Shown: positions 43,842 to 56,344, numbered from the stretch's first letter. The stretch: DNA of 64,000 bases from Podarcis raffonei (GCF_027172205.1 NC_070602.1:50363520-50427519); one strand, 5' to 3'. Numbers and translations are program-made. Notes: a model not told the origin generated them from the sequence alone.

Positions 43842-46786
43842 GATGGTGTTGCACTACCGTTGCCACCATTGGCCATGCTGGCCGGTGCTGATGGGGAGAG
43901 TTGGAGCGGGTGAGATTTCCCACAACTACTGTTGGGTTACCCTGCTGCATGTTCTGCTTTCACAGCATCCTCCAATAAGGCAAATTCATGCCCCTTTCGC
44001 AGAGACCTGCCTGCTTTTCAGCTCTCTTTTGCAGTTCCTGCTTCATCAGGTGCCCTTCACTTCCCACCACAAACAGTTTAATGCCTTGTTGCCATTCTTC
44101 TCCCTCTCTTGCACCCCTTCACCTTCCGTCATTCATGCTTTGGGTCCTTTAGGAAAGTCATTCCTGGTGGCTCAACCGAGAAGCGTGAATGAAACCTTGA
44201 AAGTGACACATGAGAACCCAGCTGGATTAGACCACAGGCCCATTTGATTCTGTATTGTGCTCTCACACAGTGACTAACCAGATGCCTGGAGATGGCCTCC
44301 TTCTTTGGGTGCACTTTCTTCTTCAAACATAGTCTTGAGCGTCAGACGTGTATTTTGCTGCACAAAGGTTATTGCATGTTTTTGTAGACATACTCATATA
44401 GATGTGTCTCATGTATGTTACAAGACAAAACATTGCATTCTCAGACATTGATAATGATGCTACATTTCCTCCTAAATCTATTTATCTCAAAATGATGATA
44501 GGGATATTAATGACATATCAGTTACAACAGTTAATTGTGGGCTTAACAACTAGCTGCTAAATACCAGGAATAATTTTTTTAAGTAGACATATTGCCTCAG
44601 CTGTTACTGAGACAAAATAATATATTACACATATGTCAGTTGCAACTACTTTTGTATTCATTGCTGGAAAAGGGAAAGCATTTATCTTTTAGTCTCTTGG
44701 CTGGAATCTACACACATTTAGAAAACACTATGAGAATGCTTTTTTAAAAAAAGTTTTGAAAAATACATTGAATTTGGCATAGCTCACTCTCGCCATCTAG
44801 TGTCACAATTCTATATTGCACTCTACAGCACATTTAAAATATTTTATTTGCAGCTGTGTAGCTGAGTCTTGGTAGCAGAGTCTGTATGTATGCTGGCACG
44901 TCTTCTGAGTTGGTTTATTGACGTAGGTAAAACCTGCCTTGTTTTTGACAACTTGCCTGGTACTCATGGGTGACCAGGAAATTCATGTAGGTGAATGAAC
45001 AGGTTGGTGGAGGAGGTGTGGGTTACTTGGTCTCTTTTCTGCCAGTCCACTTGGTTTCTTTGCTAACCAGGCAGGAAGGAAAGCCTATTCTTTCATAACC
45101 ACGAAATAGGCTAGTGAAGGAGGAGCAGATATACCCTTCCTTCCTACATGCCCTTTCACTTAGCAAGCTGGTTAAAAAAGCTGCCTTCTAAGAGTCTAGT
45201 AGCTTGCATTTTCATGTTGGCCACAGAAGAGGGGACTTTCCCTCCTCCATGGCCACCATGGCAACACAGACTTCTGGCTTCTTAGTAAGCTGTGGTGGTG
45301 AGCTAATTACTTTTGTGGGCTTATTTTCAATGATGGCTAATACTAGGTAATCCCTCAGTTGTTTGGGGGAATTCACACCTTTGGTATCAGATGTTCATAG
45401 AGGAACCAGACCAGATTCAATCCATTGGTTTTTGGTTTTTATTATTATTATTAAATTGTTAATCTTGTGAGTGCACAATAACACAACTATTATGAGAGAG
45501 GGGATGACAATCAAGCATTGTCCATACATTCAGAGGGACAGAATGTTATGTTTATGTAATGCAACACATGGGTATATGAAGAGGGGGAAATGCTTATTAC
45601 ATGCAGGAATGAGGAGATAATGCAAACTATTAACATTTTGGCTCTTTCCAGCAATGGACTCCAGCTGAGAACAGAAAAATTCTCTTGTAGAGATGCCACC
45701 CTAAACTTATAGGCTATATCTGATACCAAAGTGCCCCTTACATTGCTATTTAATTAGATACCTACCTGTCTCCTTTGTATTATAACTACTGGGAGTCACT
45801 GGTAGACATTAAAAAACAGGATACAATAAATACAGTATTACTTTGTTGAAACTTTGATTTTGCAAGATTGGAACTCCTTGGTTCTCAAGACAGCTCCTTG
45901 CCACTAGAATATGACTGACTTGCTTAACAATGGAAAAGAGTGGTTGGGTGAAGCATCTCTGTTTATATAACTTGCTCTTCTTAGGCACATAGTTTCAGTA
46001 CATTTATCAACTCCAGTTGTTCCAGAATTCTAGATTTTGTGTGCACTTGGACAAACAGAAAAAATATCCTTGAGGGACAGCACAGCTTATTAACAAGCAT
46101 TAGAACAAAGCAACTCTTTGTTTTTCAGTGCTGCACGTTTCTAAAAATATCACCAGCTTAAGTTTTGCCAATTCACACCCTCATGCCTCATACAGCCAAT
46201 TAATTTTAATGCAGTAACACATAAAGAAAGAAATTTTCCTAGTCTTGTTTAACCGGTTCAGAGAGAGAATGTAAACATAGCACTAATTTATTGTGAAATA
46301 TGTACTCAACAGTTCCAATTTTGCGTATGACCCAAGGTCAGTACTAATTGTGCATTCTTGCTTTCTCAATAATGTCCCACGACCCTGTGTGAAATTATAT
46401 ACAGCTCCAAAAAAAATTCCACTGGAAATTTCCCAGAACTACGACCATGATTCATTGGCTCTTTCATTGAAATTAATAGCAGAATCCCATGGAGATAATA
46501 TTGTCAACTTTTCTGGTAGAATGTTATCTGGTAGGACTCAGCCACGTTAATAGGACTGTGGGAAAGTTTTCTATATTTCTTTTCCTTGAGTTCTCATTTG
46601 TATGATCTGGTCTCATAGCAATTAGTGTAAATGCCAAGTTAAATTAAAGTGTACATTTGTAAACTAATTTCAAAACCCTATTTACTTAAGCCAATAGGTT
46701 TATTTGTGTGTAATTAGTATTAGTAGAATCAAGTAGGCTGTTAGGATCCATGTCCTCAATTTTCCTTTTTTTTGGCTCCAATGTAG
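43842..46786 (+). other. HARBI1: Probable HARBI1 5' UTR intron
   Basis: Between the CpG island and the coding acceptor at 46785-46786. I see no gene or clear repeat here apart from a short ATT run near 45440. Called an intron because HARBI1 needs a promoter and the first coding exon begins with an acceptor. Confidence 0.5.
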
Positions 46787-46792
46787 GTGAGT
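46761..46792 (+). other. HARBI1: HARBI1 coding-exon acceptor joined to a donor-like sequence
   Basis: A T-rich tract ends in ATGTAG, directly followed by GTGAGT. The AG at 46785-46786 is the likely acceptor, and the exon would begin with a consensus donor, the form of a recursive splice site. The coding ATG is 30 bases further on. Confidence 0.5.
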
Positions 46793-46816
46793 AGAGAGAA
46801 GAAAGATCAACCCATC

Positions 46817-48570
46817 ATGGCTGTTCCCATAGCCATTCTTGATTGTGATCTCTTGCTATATGGTCGTGGGCATCGAACACTTGATCGTTTCAAACTGGAG
46901 GATGTGACTGATGAATATCTGGTGTCTATGTATGGCTTCCCACGTCACTTCATTTACTATCTGGTGGATCTTCTGGGTGCCAGCCTTTCTCGTCCTACAC
47001 AACGATCAAGGGCCATTAGCCCAGAGACGCAAATTCTTGCTGCATTAGGTTTTTACACTTCTGGTTCTTTCCAGACTCGCATGGGAGATGCCATTGGCAT
47101 CAGCCAGGCCTCTATGAGCCGTTGTGTTGCCAATGTTACTGAGGCCCTGGTGGAGAGGGCATCTCAGTTCATTCATTTCCCAGATGATGAAGTGTCGGTG
47201 CAGCATCTGAAAGATGACTTTTATGGGCTGGCAGGTATGCCAGGGGTACTAGGACTAGTTGATTGCAACCATGTCGCAATAAAGGCACCCAGTGCTGAGG
47301 ACTTGTCATATGTGAATAGAAAGGGCCTTCATTCTTTAAACTGCCTCATGGTTTGTGACGCCAGGGGAATGCTACTGAGTGCGGAAACACACTGGCCAGG
47401 CAGCTTGCAGGACTGTGCTGTGCTGCAGCAGTCAGCCCTCAGGAACCAGTTTGAAGCTGGCATGCACAAAGATGGCTGGCTACTTGGTAAGTTCTTTCTC
47501 ATGACTGGCATCTTTGAAAGTCTATTTTGGTGGAATTTCTGTTTGGTTCTGTAACATGCCACATAACATTTATGTGTCAAAACTGCAGATTTTACAGTTC
47601 TCCCTCTGTAAAGATAAATCAAACAAAGGTAGCATGAAACAGAATAATAGGGTAGCATAAAACATAGAATCTTAGAGTTGGAAGGGACCCCAAGGGTCAT
47701 CTAGCCCAACCCCTTGCAATGCAGGAACCTCTGCAAAAGCATCAGTGACAGATGGCCATCCAACCTTTGATTAAAAACCTTCAAGGAGGGAGAGTCCACC
47801 ACTTCTCGTGGTCAACAGCTCTGACTGTCTGAAAGTTTTACCGAATGTTTAGTCTGAATCTCCTTTCTTGCAACTTGAAGCCATTGGTTTGAGTCCTACC
47901 CTCCAGAGCAGGAGAAAACAAGCATGCTCCCTCCTCCATGTGGCAGGCCTTAAGATATTTGAAGATGGCTATCATATCTCCTCTCAGTCTCCTCTTCCAG
48001 GCTAAACATAGCCAGCTCCTTCAAGCGCTCCTCATAAGGCTTAGTTTCCAGACCCTTGATCATCTTGGTTGCCCTCCTGGTTTCATACACATAACTGGCT
48101 TCATATAGATGCCTGGTTTTATTATCAGGTGATGGAATTATTTGCACTCTCCTGTCCCTGTTTGGTTTGTGATCTTTCTTTTTCTTTTGACAGGTGATAG
48201 TTCATTCTTTCTTCGCACTTGGCTAATGACCCCTCTGCATATTCCTGAAACGCCTGCAGAGTGCCGGTATAACATGGCACATTCAGCCACTCACAATGTC
48301 ATTGAACGTACATTCAGGACAATTCGGTCCCACTTCCGTTGTCTGGATGGGTCAAAGGGCACGTTGCAGTATTCTCCCGAGAAGGCCAGCCACATCATTC
48401 TGGCTTGCTGCGTGCTTCATAACATTTCTCTAGAGCATGGACTGGATGTGTGGTCTTCCCAAACGATGGGACAGATGGAACAGCCAGAGGAAGAATATGA
48501 ACATATGGAATCACTTGACTCTGAAGCTGATCGAGTTCGTCAGGAATTATTACTCACTCATTTTAGCTAA
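46817..48570 (+). CDS. HARBI1: HARBI1, domesticated PIF/Harbinger transposase (348 aa)
   Basis: Host gene derived from a Harbinger transposase, conserved in jawed vertebrates. Coding exons 46817-47486 and 48194-48570 join across GT/AG as WLLG|DSSFF, giving 348 residues (human 349). The start ATG at 46817 begins [20 protein letters not shown], matches the human N-terminus and has A at -3 and G at +4. The nuclease triad is present: D in [12 protein letters not shown] in [10 protein letters not shown], and E in [11 protein letters not shown]. The N-terminal half has the helix-turn-helix-like region ([19 protein letters not shown]). The C-terminus is QELLLTHFS. No inverted repeats flank it. In human it is reported to work with NAIF1; its cellular role is not settled. 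Confidence 0.96.
47660..48130 (-). mobile_element. CR1-type LINE 3' fragment in the HARBI1 intron
   Basis: Antisense. Begins with the CR1 terminal pattern (CATAGAATCTTAGAGTTGGA then AGGGACC). Its minus strand codes [20 protein letters not shown] and a following HLQI-like segment, the known LFSLEKRRLRGD region near the end of CR1-group ORF2. It fills most of the 707-bp intron. Confidence 0.75.
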
Positions 48571-48920
48571 CATTACAAGACATACTAAGTTGGACATATT
48601 AAAAGACATGCAAACAATTATGATAGATCCTGATTTTCCTCTTACATTCAGCAAGAGAAATAAATGGGGATGCAACTATTGAAATTGAAATTTTGTGTTT
48701 GTATAATATTTTGCATTTAATATACTATTTTGGTTTCATTGTGCACATTGTATCTGATTCCGTCAGTACTCAGTATTTCAGTACCTGCTACTTTTTAGTG
48801 TCCAGCCTTATTGGAGGACCATTTATCAAGGACAATATGATATGGGAGGAATGCATATTCAGTTTAATATTGTATTTTTAAGTATTTAAAAATAATAAAA
48901 TGTATCTTGTGTATGGTGTA
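48571..48920 (+). other. HARBI1: HARBI1 3' UTR (probable)
   Basis: AT-rich sequence after the stop with AATAAA at 48894-48899, followed by the GT-rich TGTATCTTGTGTATGGTGT. A weaker AATAAA occurs near 48658. Confidence 0.6.
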
Positions 48921-49561
48921 ACAGATTCGGAACACTTTTGTTTCAGTTATTAACTGAAGTTCACCCATATTGGTCTGTACAGACACAGCAGGTGCTGTAA
49001 TTCACCCAACAGTTTAACTTTACCCTTGATGGTGCACTTTTCCATTGTCTCTTGAGACAGACGAATGCCAACTAACTAAACTGTAAAAGTGGCTTACACA
49101 TGGTTAAAAATAGAAGCATTCCTCTTTTTTTGCTTGGTAACTTATCACTCTGGTCTGCCTTTTTTCATCCAACAGCAACTGGATTTGTGTAACAGAAAGG
49201 GATGTTGTTATTATATAGATTGAGGTAGGAGGGAAGGAATGGTTTGTGGTCCATTTTGTTGTCCCAGTTACAAAATGGGAAAATGGCCAACATTGAAACG
49301 GACATGTAATTCCTGAGTCATCAAGAATGAGAGGTCAGAGCAAAAATAGCCTCAACAAATCTACAAAAATATTCCTTATGATCAAATATCCTTACTTCTG
49401 CCCAATGTACCAACACAAATCTTTGTAAAGTCTTAGTAATCATTAAACTAGAGATTAACCTCTCACTGTGGGTGTAAGAAAGGTTTATTGTAGAGACCCC
49501 TACATTCTTCACAGAGACTTGCACCTCATGGAGTCTATGTTAGTGTCAGATTAGGGAGTCT

Positions 49562-50690
49562 TCTTTGGCGATCACTCATAACTGAGTAAGATTGTCTTCC
49601 ATAAACATGGTTTTTGTTTTTTTATAACAATTTATTAATTTTCCAAAAAGAACATAAAAATAAACATAAAAACAACAATATATAATGGAGAAAAAAACCA
49701 TCATAATAAAAAAATTTAAACCATTATTTTTGCTTGACTTCCCTCCCCTCCCCCTCTTGGTTTCATTGTTTAATACTTGTTCGTGCACGTCCTTATAATC
49801 TTAATAATTCAACTTTTAAACTTTGTTCATCTTAATACAAGTGAGTTTTAAAAGTTATACTAACGTGAAAGTCTGTACACAAAGCTTAAAAGATGAGCAT
49901 TAAACCTTTACCCCTTTTTTATTATGCAAAGTCCTCTTTCTGTCTTGGGTTCTACATTAACTAGTTTATCCTGTATAGTTCAATAGTTTAGTTTACCAGT
50001 CTTCTTTGTCTTCTTTAACGGAGGCTTATTCCTTCTGTAGGGCCTGGTGTCCAATCTTTCATACAGGAACAATGTATTTTGTTCAATAAGTCCAACAAGT
50101 TCTGTACATCTCCATGTCATAACTTCAGTTTTTTGAACAACAATCATTTCCCAATTTGTTTTCAAATCTTTATATGTCTGATCCCAGGCTTTTTTAATGA
50201 TTTTACATTGCCATCACATATAATAACCTTTTATGCTTTTTGCTCTCCCTTTCTGTTTTTTCTCTATCACAGTCAAAGCCTCCGCACACAGGGTATCATA
50301 GGCCTCCCAAATCAATTCACACGAGGTGTCATTAACTCATAAACACGGTTTTAACAGTGAGTCCGTAAGTGACTGTGGAGGCCAATTCTGGATCCACACG
50401 TCCTTCCACAGCGGGGACATAAGTTTCCAGGCGGGAGTTGATCACTGTGAGGGTTTGCCAAGTGTGCCTTCCTCTTAGCATGTTTCTCCCTTTCGTCCTG
50501 AGTTCGAGTGTCTTCAAAGCCCATGACACCTTTGGTAAAGGCTGTTCTCCAGTTGGAGTGCTTGCAGGCCAGTGTTTCCCAGTTGTTGGTGTTTATGGTT
50601 TCCAGTGATGGGTTAAGGATTTGGTTCCAGCACCCTTTTTCCATTCTTAACTACTTCTACCCCAGGTGAGGCCCTGGCCTGGAAAAGAAG
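49562..50690 (-). mobile_element. Old non-LTR retrotransposon 3' fragment, split by a later insertion
   Basis: The two halves (49562-49610 and 50338-50690) read as one antisense LINE end. The minus strand codes WRTAFTKGVMGFEDTRTQDE and then CPRCGRTCGSRIGLHSHLRT, the C-terminal zinc-finger-like motif found in the ORF2 of several LINE groups. Clade not assigned. The split is explained by the insertion at 49611-50337. Confidence 0.65.
49611..50337 (-). mobile_element. L1-like LINE 3' fragment inserted into the older LINE
   Basis: About 727 bp starting with a poly-T run (the poly-A tail of a minus-strand insert), then AT-rich 3' UTR-like sequence. Flanked by CATAAACATGG (49600-49610) and CATAAACACGG (50338-50348), an 11-bp target duplication with one mismatch. 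Confidence 0.65.
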
Positions 50691-51131
50691 TCCTGATGTC
50701 ACTCCATGCCCAGCTCTGTACCCAATCTCAATAATGGGGAACCTGCCCCCTCAAAAAAAACCTGAGGTGGTGCAAAGAGCCTTGGCTCCTTAAAGCCAGT
50801 GCCTATGATGGGAATAAATTCTTACCTGCTTACAGTATTTGCCCTGCTCTAGATTCCATTTCTAACGGTGTAAGTCAATGCATGTCTACTCAGAAGTACA
50901 GTTCACTGGGACTTAACTGCCAGGAAGATGTACCTATGATAGTTGGTTTCCAGTCTTGGTAATGTTGCAGCTAGATCTAACTGTGTGCCAAATATATAGA
51001 AAGCTAGTAACCATGGTGAGGAAAAGCTTTTTGAACTCATTTGTAGAAAAATTGACTCCATATTCCAAAATTTATTTTACAAGATATGTAAAGTACTTCT
51101 GTAATTTAAATGTTTGCTATGGTATTTGAGA

Positions 51132-51445
51132 TCCGGGATACGGGTGGCGCTGTGGGTTAAACCACTGAGCCTAGGACTTGCCAATCAGAAGGTCAGCGGT
51201 TCGGTCCCTGCTCCTGCCAACCTAGCAGTTTGAAAGCAAGTCAGAGTACAAGTAGATAAATAGGTACCGCTCCAACGGGAAGGTAAACGGTGTTTCTGTG
51301 CGCTGCTCTGGTTCGCCAGAAGCGGCTTAGTCATGCTGGCCACATGACCATGCCGGCTCCCTTGGTCAATAAAGCGAGATGAGTGCCTCAACCCCAGAGT
51401 CGGCCACGACTGGACCTAATGGTCAGGGGTCCCTTTACCTTTTAC
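51132..51445 (+). mobile_element. Sauria-type tRNA-derived SINE with perfect 15-bp target duplication
   Basis: The tRNA-like head has a pol III A-box region (GGTGGCGCTGTGGGTTAAAC) and a B box (GGTTCGGTCCC). The 3' part (GTCGGCCACGACTGGACCTA) resembles the BovB LINE tail that such SINEs use. CTATGGTATTTGAGA occurs at 51117-51131 and 51446-51460. The intact boxes and perfect duplication indicate a fairly recent insertion. This is the best single marker that the genome is squamate. Confidence 0.88.
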
Positions 51446-51984
51446 CTATGGTATTTGAGAACATGCTGCAATGCTAGGATGTGCTGCTGTAACTCTGAAT
51501 GAATGTTTGTCAGGCTAGCATTTAGGCAACAATGCTAATATATGCTAAACTCAGAAACCAGATTGAGGCAAAACTCAGGGACAGAGTTTGGTAATCTGTT
51601 GTAACGTGGTGCCTTGGGTGCGGACAAAATTTGGTGCCATTCAAAATGGATCTTCTCAGTTATGGATCTTCTCAATTTTTCTCCCCCTCAGCTTAGTGCC
51701 CTGTGCAGGGTGAATCACCCACACCACCCTAAATCTGGTGCTGCAAAACTGATTAGAAACGAGAGGGCCTTATGAAACTCAGACACCTACATGTACAACA
51801 TATTGTTGCACAAGCAGGTGATGCAGGACCTTCATTAAGTACCTGTCCTTAATTATATTTGTGTTGTAATTATGATGCATAGCTCCTGATGATATCATGG
51901 CAGAGCTGTCAGTGACTCTGAGAGCTAAGAGGAATAGATGGGAAAAGATGGGAAAAGCAAGCCTAAAGAGAGCCTAGTCTTAAT

Positions 51985-52066
51985 GCAATCCTAACTTTGT
52001 CTACTCAGAGAAACTCCTATTGAATTCAATGGGGTTTACCCCCAGGTAAAAGGGGTTATGATTGCA
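51985..52066. repeat. Old palindromic repeat (about 80 bp family)
   Basis: ATGCAATCCTAACTTTGTCT ACTCAGAG ... ATTGAATTCAATGGGGTTTA ... GGTTATGATTGCAG. Its two halves are inverted repeats around TTGAATTCAA. Confidence 0.6.
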
Positions 52067-52889
52067 GCTGTTGCACAGGGAGTAGTACATTTTGCTTTGT
52101 GAGTTGTTGAATACAAGCATTTGCTTCTTGTGCCTTTTCTTAGTTTTTTAGCAGAACTAATATCCTCAGACACATCTAGAAAGTCATGCAGCACAACCTT
52201 ATGTAGGCTTACTCAGAAGTAAATCACAATGTGGTAGCAGTAGGAGGCCTCTTAAGTCTCTGTTTCAGCGTGGATCTACACACAGGAAAAAACACTATAA
52301 GTCACAAATTAAATCGTTATAACGAACGAAAAAAACACTACAGAACCATCTGGTTTGTTCTACAGCACCATCTGGTGTTGCATGTTTATAACACTTTCAA
52401 AACACTGTTTTTTTGACTAATGTAGGTGAGTCATCAGTGCCACCAGTTTTAACAGCAACCCTGTGCATATTTACTTCATAACGAGTCCTGGTGAGTTCAA
52501 TGGGGCTTATCCTAAGCCAACGGCCATACATATAAAGTGCACGGTTTCCCCCAAATCCTAGCACAAACTAGGGGGAAAGCTTTCAATGTGTGGTGTGGAC
52601 GTGAACCTTTTTTTCTGCACAAAAGAGTGTGCGTTCATTATAGAAAGTGGAATTGATAGTGTATGGGGAAATTTGGGAAATGTGATTATTTTTTTTAAGG
52701 GAACAAAAATCCAGTGCGCAGTCATCGTTTGCCAAATAAAGTTATACTGATTTTTTCCCTAAGTCTTACAATAAAAATGTATTGGAGGCAGTGGTGGTTA
52801 TTTATGGCTTTGTTTTTGCGGGGGTGGGGTGTAGCCATTTTTAAAGAACATGTGTTGTACTTTATGGAGGTCCCTGGCAGATGATTACC

Positions 52890-53720
52890 AAGGGGACGAG
52901 GGCGATGTGAAGGTGAACATCTCCCCTCCACGTATCCCTCGGCTAAGGGCTTGTTTCGCAGCAGACGATCTCAGAGCCCCGGAAGGAGGCGCCTCCTGAC
53001 GCAGGCCTCCCCGTGGGCCCCGCCCCCTGCCTTCTTTCCCCGCCCCCCGGTCGCGAGGACAGCGCCGATCCCGCTCTCTGCGTTCCATTCGTCAGCCCTG
53101 CTCCGCTTTTTGCGCCTGCCGTTCGATTGGCTCGACACTCGGCATCTCCGCACTCGGCTGCTTAGGTGCTCGGCTAGGCGCCCTGGCCTTGGTAGTAACT
53201 CGGAGCAGCAGCAGCGGCGGCAGAAACTGCAGGGGGAGAGGCCGCCGTCGGATTTGGGTTGTCCCTCCCTGGACCAGGCCCCGACCAGCCCGGAGCGTGC
53301 CTCACGCCACCGCTCCGGTCCTCTCCGGGATTCGAGGGCGCCAGGCCTTGGCCAGCCCGCCCCCCCCTCGCCTCAGGTAGGCTCTGGGCCTAGAGGCTCC
53401 GGGCCTCGTTCCTCTCTAGGGGGGTTGCCGCGCTCCCTCAAGCCGGCGGGGAGAGAAACACGGCGGGTGGGGCCGGTCGGGGAGTTGGGGAGCCTGAGGC
53501 GAAGGGCGGGACGCGTTTCAGGAAGGGTCGCCTGGCGTCGAGGTCCTCCGCTCCACCCCGCCCACCGCGGAGCCTCCCGCAGCCGCGTCTTTCTCGCGAG
53601 GAGGCTGCCTGACTGTGGCCCCCGCGTCCTCCCCGCTCGGAGAACCAGCTAGCCAGACTCCTGGCGGCCTTGGCCTTCCTTCCCGGGACCCGCAGAGCGA
53701 GGCTCTGAAGGCCCGCCCTG
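52890..53720 (+). promoter_or_regulatory. CpG island, probable AMBRA1 promoter
   Basis: About 0.8 kb of GC- and CpG-rich sequence with no coding homology I recognise. Its place after HARBI1 on the same strand is where human AMBRA1 begins. The assignment rests on synteny only. Confidence 0.6.
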
Positions 53721-55638
53721 TGTTGTTTCCGGAGCCGTCGGTCTGAATACAGGGAGGCAGCGCTTCCTTAATTTAAAATACATTCGGTTCCCCTCCGCCC
53801 ACGTAAACACTCGGCCGCACGGGTATTTCCCCTTTTCAGGGATGCGAGGAGGAATTTTTCGCAGCGGGATGTCTGTTTTCCTGTGCGAATGTGGCTCCGA
53901 GCCTGCCTGCGCTTCCTTGAGAGTAAGGCCTGGTGGGCACGGGGACCACGACGGCTTGGCTCTGAGGAAACGAGCACGAGATTGCAGGGAGAGTTGGCTG
54001 TTAGCTCGCTGGGGTCTCTCTGTACACGGGTCTTAATTAATTATTATTAAGAATAATTAAATGTGAAGAGGGTTGTGAGGCTTTGTATGTAGAAGAAGGT
54101 ATTTGGTTCGGAGAACTCAAGCCTGTTTTCCCCAATGTTTTTATAACTCCATCCAGCCATATATTTAACACCACAATTGGGATACAATTGTTTTTTCCGG
54201 TCATCAGGATTTTACAGAATTGTGGGCTGGTATATGTTGGTGTGTGTGTGTGTGTTCTGTACCATGAAATTGCTTATTAGTTTTCTAAACTGTGTGTGTT
54301 TGGTATGCTTTAAGGATTTGGACTTCAGTGTGTATTGCGAGGAGAGAGTATGGCAACTTAGAATAAATGGGTTATGGAGATAGAAGACAGGTAGCTTGGA
54401 GAAGAGTGTGCTAAATAAAATACTGAAGCCCTACTTAGCTCCCCCCCACCCCCAATTCCAAGTTTTATTCAAAACTTTGCCCTCCCCCCAACAAAACACA
54501 TTGCAAGTTTGCAGGGAAGTACACTTAATTTTAGATAAGTTAGTTTGATGTTTTCTGTCTGAAACATGGCTAAAATTAAAATGCCACTTTGGTTATACTG
54601 TGCAAAACTGGATGTTGCAACTTCTATAAGCCATGAGGTGATCCAAAAAACGTCTTTCTGAGGAAAGTGACAACAGAGCATACGTTTTCATAAATCTTAG
54701 CAGTTTTGCCTGTCTGCATAAACCTGTAGTATTTGAAATCTCAGTAGTTCATGCTCACCTGTCCTCCTGAGTTTTTCTGTAAATCTGAAAGTAAATTCCA
54801 CAAGTGCCTTTCACATTTGATTCAGATTTTTAAATACTTAAACAAATTTCCTAACATGTCACCTAAATATGTTTTCTTGCAGTTTATATTAACTGCTTCT
54901 TAGATACAGAAAATATTTTTTCATTTACTATTTTCTGGAAGCTTGTTAATATTTGAATACTGGCAGCATGTTATTCCTATCTCAGTTCTTTAGTTTGTCT
55001 TAATATGACTTGCTTTCTAGACTGTTTATCACTTTTGTAGTTTTTCTCTGAATCTTCTACCTATCATCATCTTTTTTTAACTGAGGTATCTGGGTAAACA
55101 TAACACACTGAATGAAACTTCTCTGCTCAGCGTTGGGTAGTACAGAAAGAACTACAGTATTTAATACAAATCTAATGCAGATACAGATCTCAGGATGGCA
55201 TTAAGCTTTGGAGCTGCATCATTGCCTTCATTGCTCATTTCATTTGTTTACATTTTTCTCAGAAGTATTATTGAGTATTGGCACACCTGCTTTTATAGTT
55301 GTGTCTTGGATGTGTCTCGTATATACATTTTACATTTGACCTTGTTGAATTTTACTTCATTGTTAACTCCTCAGCTCTTCATTTTGAAACTATCTGGAGT
55401 TGTTTTGCTTTTCATCCAACATGTTTACTGTTACTCCCATTTGTGTTGTACTTGCAGATCTGAATGAATGGATAACTACTTCATCCAAGTATTTTTTTAA
55501 AAAATAAACTTGCTGTTGTCACCACTAAAATTATTAGGTGATATACCCTAAAATACACAAATGGTTTTGTATGATAAAACCAAGCAATAGGCACAGGAAG
55601 AACCAGCAGAGCAAATATTTTAGGTCTAAAACTGATAA

Positions 55639-55644
55639 ATAATA

Positions 55645-55674
<30 letters not shown>
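55639..55674 (+). repeat. (ATT)n microsatellite
   Basis: Run of ATT units following AATAATT, in the presumed AMBRA1 intron. Confidence 0.9.
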
Positions 55675-55675
<1 letters not shown>

Positions 55676-56344
55676 TTAATATCTACCTTTTCATCAGATG
55701 GTCCCAAGGTAACATACCGCATTAAAAATAGATTAAAACAGATTGATTGCTTTAACTGGTGTTGCTAGTCCCCTTATAAAGCAAATGAAACTGAAATATA
55801 ATTGCATTTTAATACAGTTAAAAAAAAATTATCTGTATATGCACAATTGTAAAAGTTAGAGGATTGAAATATTTGAAGGGTGGTTATATAACTGGCCTTC
55901 TAAGGGAAGCTGGGTGAGAAAACTTATGTTGAGCTTCCTTTAAGGATGAAATCTTGAAGGAAGTGCCGCTGAATTCTGTAGGATTTACCTTACTTCTGTA
56001 GGATTTACCTTACTTCTGTTGGAGTAACCTTACAGAGGATTGGAATGTTGCTTGATGAAGCTCCAGTAAGGCTGAATGGCCAAAAAGACTGGGTTGTTAA
56101 AAAAAGAAATTAAACAAAGACATATCTGCAGTATTATAATCTTAACTTTGAAACATAGGCAGGTGTACAGATAGATTCAAAAGGGTGAGCAAAAAATCAT
56201 TACAAAAAAGGTCATGGAAAGTTTTATTTAATGTGAAATTGTCAAATAGCACTATTGTGCTCTTGATTGAGTATTTATGAGAGGCCCCTTTTGCAGAGGT
56301 GACAGTATTGTGGAGTGCCTTATTTAGGGTTTTCTACTGCTGCA

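Larger units (their letters stand above)
48921..52889. other. Spacer between HARBI1 and the AMBRA1 promoter
   Basis: No host gene seen. Contains a nested LINE pair, a young SINE and several short palindromic repeats; the remainder shows nothing I recognise. Confidence 0.6.

Noticed and set aside
47950-48147. 65-codon frame in the HARBI1 intron as a coding exon
   Set aside because: It lies antisense and matches the LINE motif near LFSLEKRRLRGD; it is CR1 debris.
46817-48570. Active Harbinger transposon
   Set aside because: It is split by an intron, in conserved synteny beside ATG13, and has no terminal inverted repeats or target duplication; it is the domesticated gene HARBI1.
50351-50644. 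C2H2-like zinc-finger host gene
   Set aside because: The CPRCGRTCGSRIGLHSHLRT motif is the C-terminal finger of a LINE ORF2, and the locus is interrupted by another insertion.
51132-51445. A functional tRNA gene
   Set aside because: The tRNA-like head belongs to a SINE with a BovB-like tail; no cloverleaf with intact acceptor stem was seen.
52951-53652. 233-codon open frame in the right CpG island
   Set aside because: R/P/G-rich composition typical of GC-rich islands; no recognisable domain.
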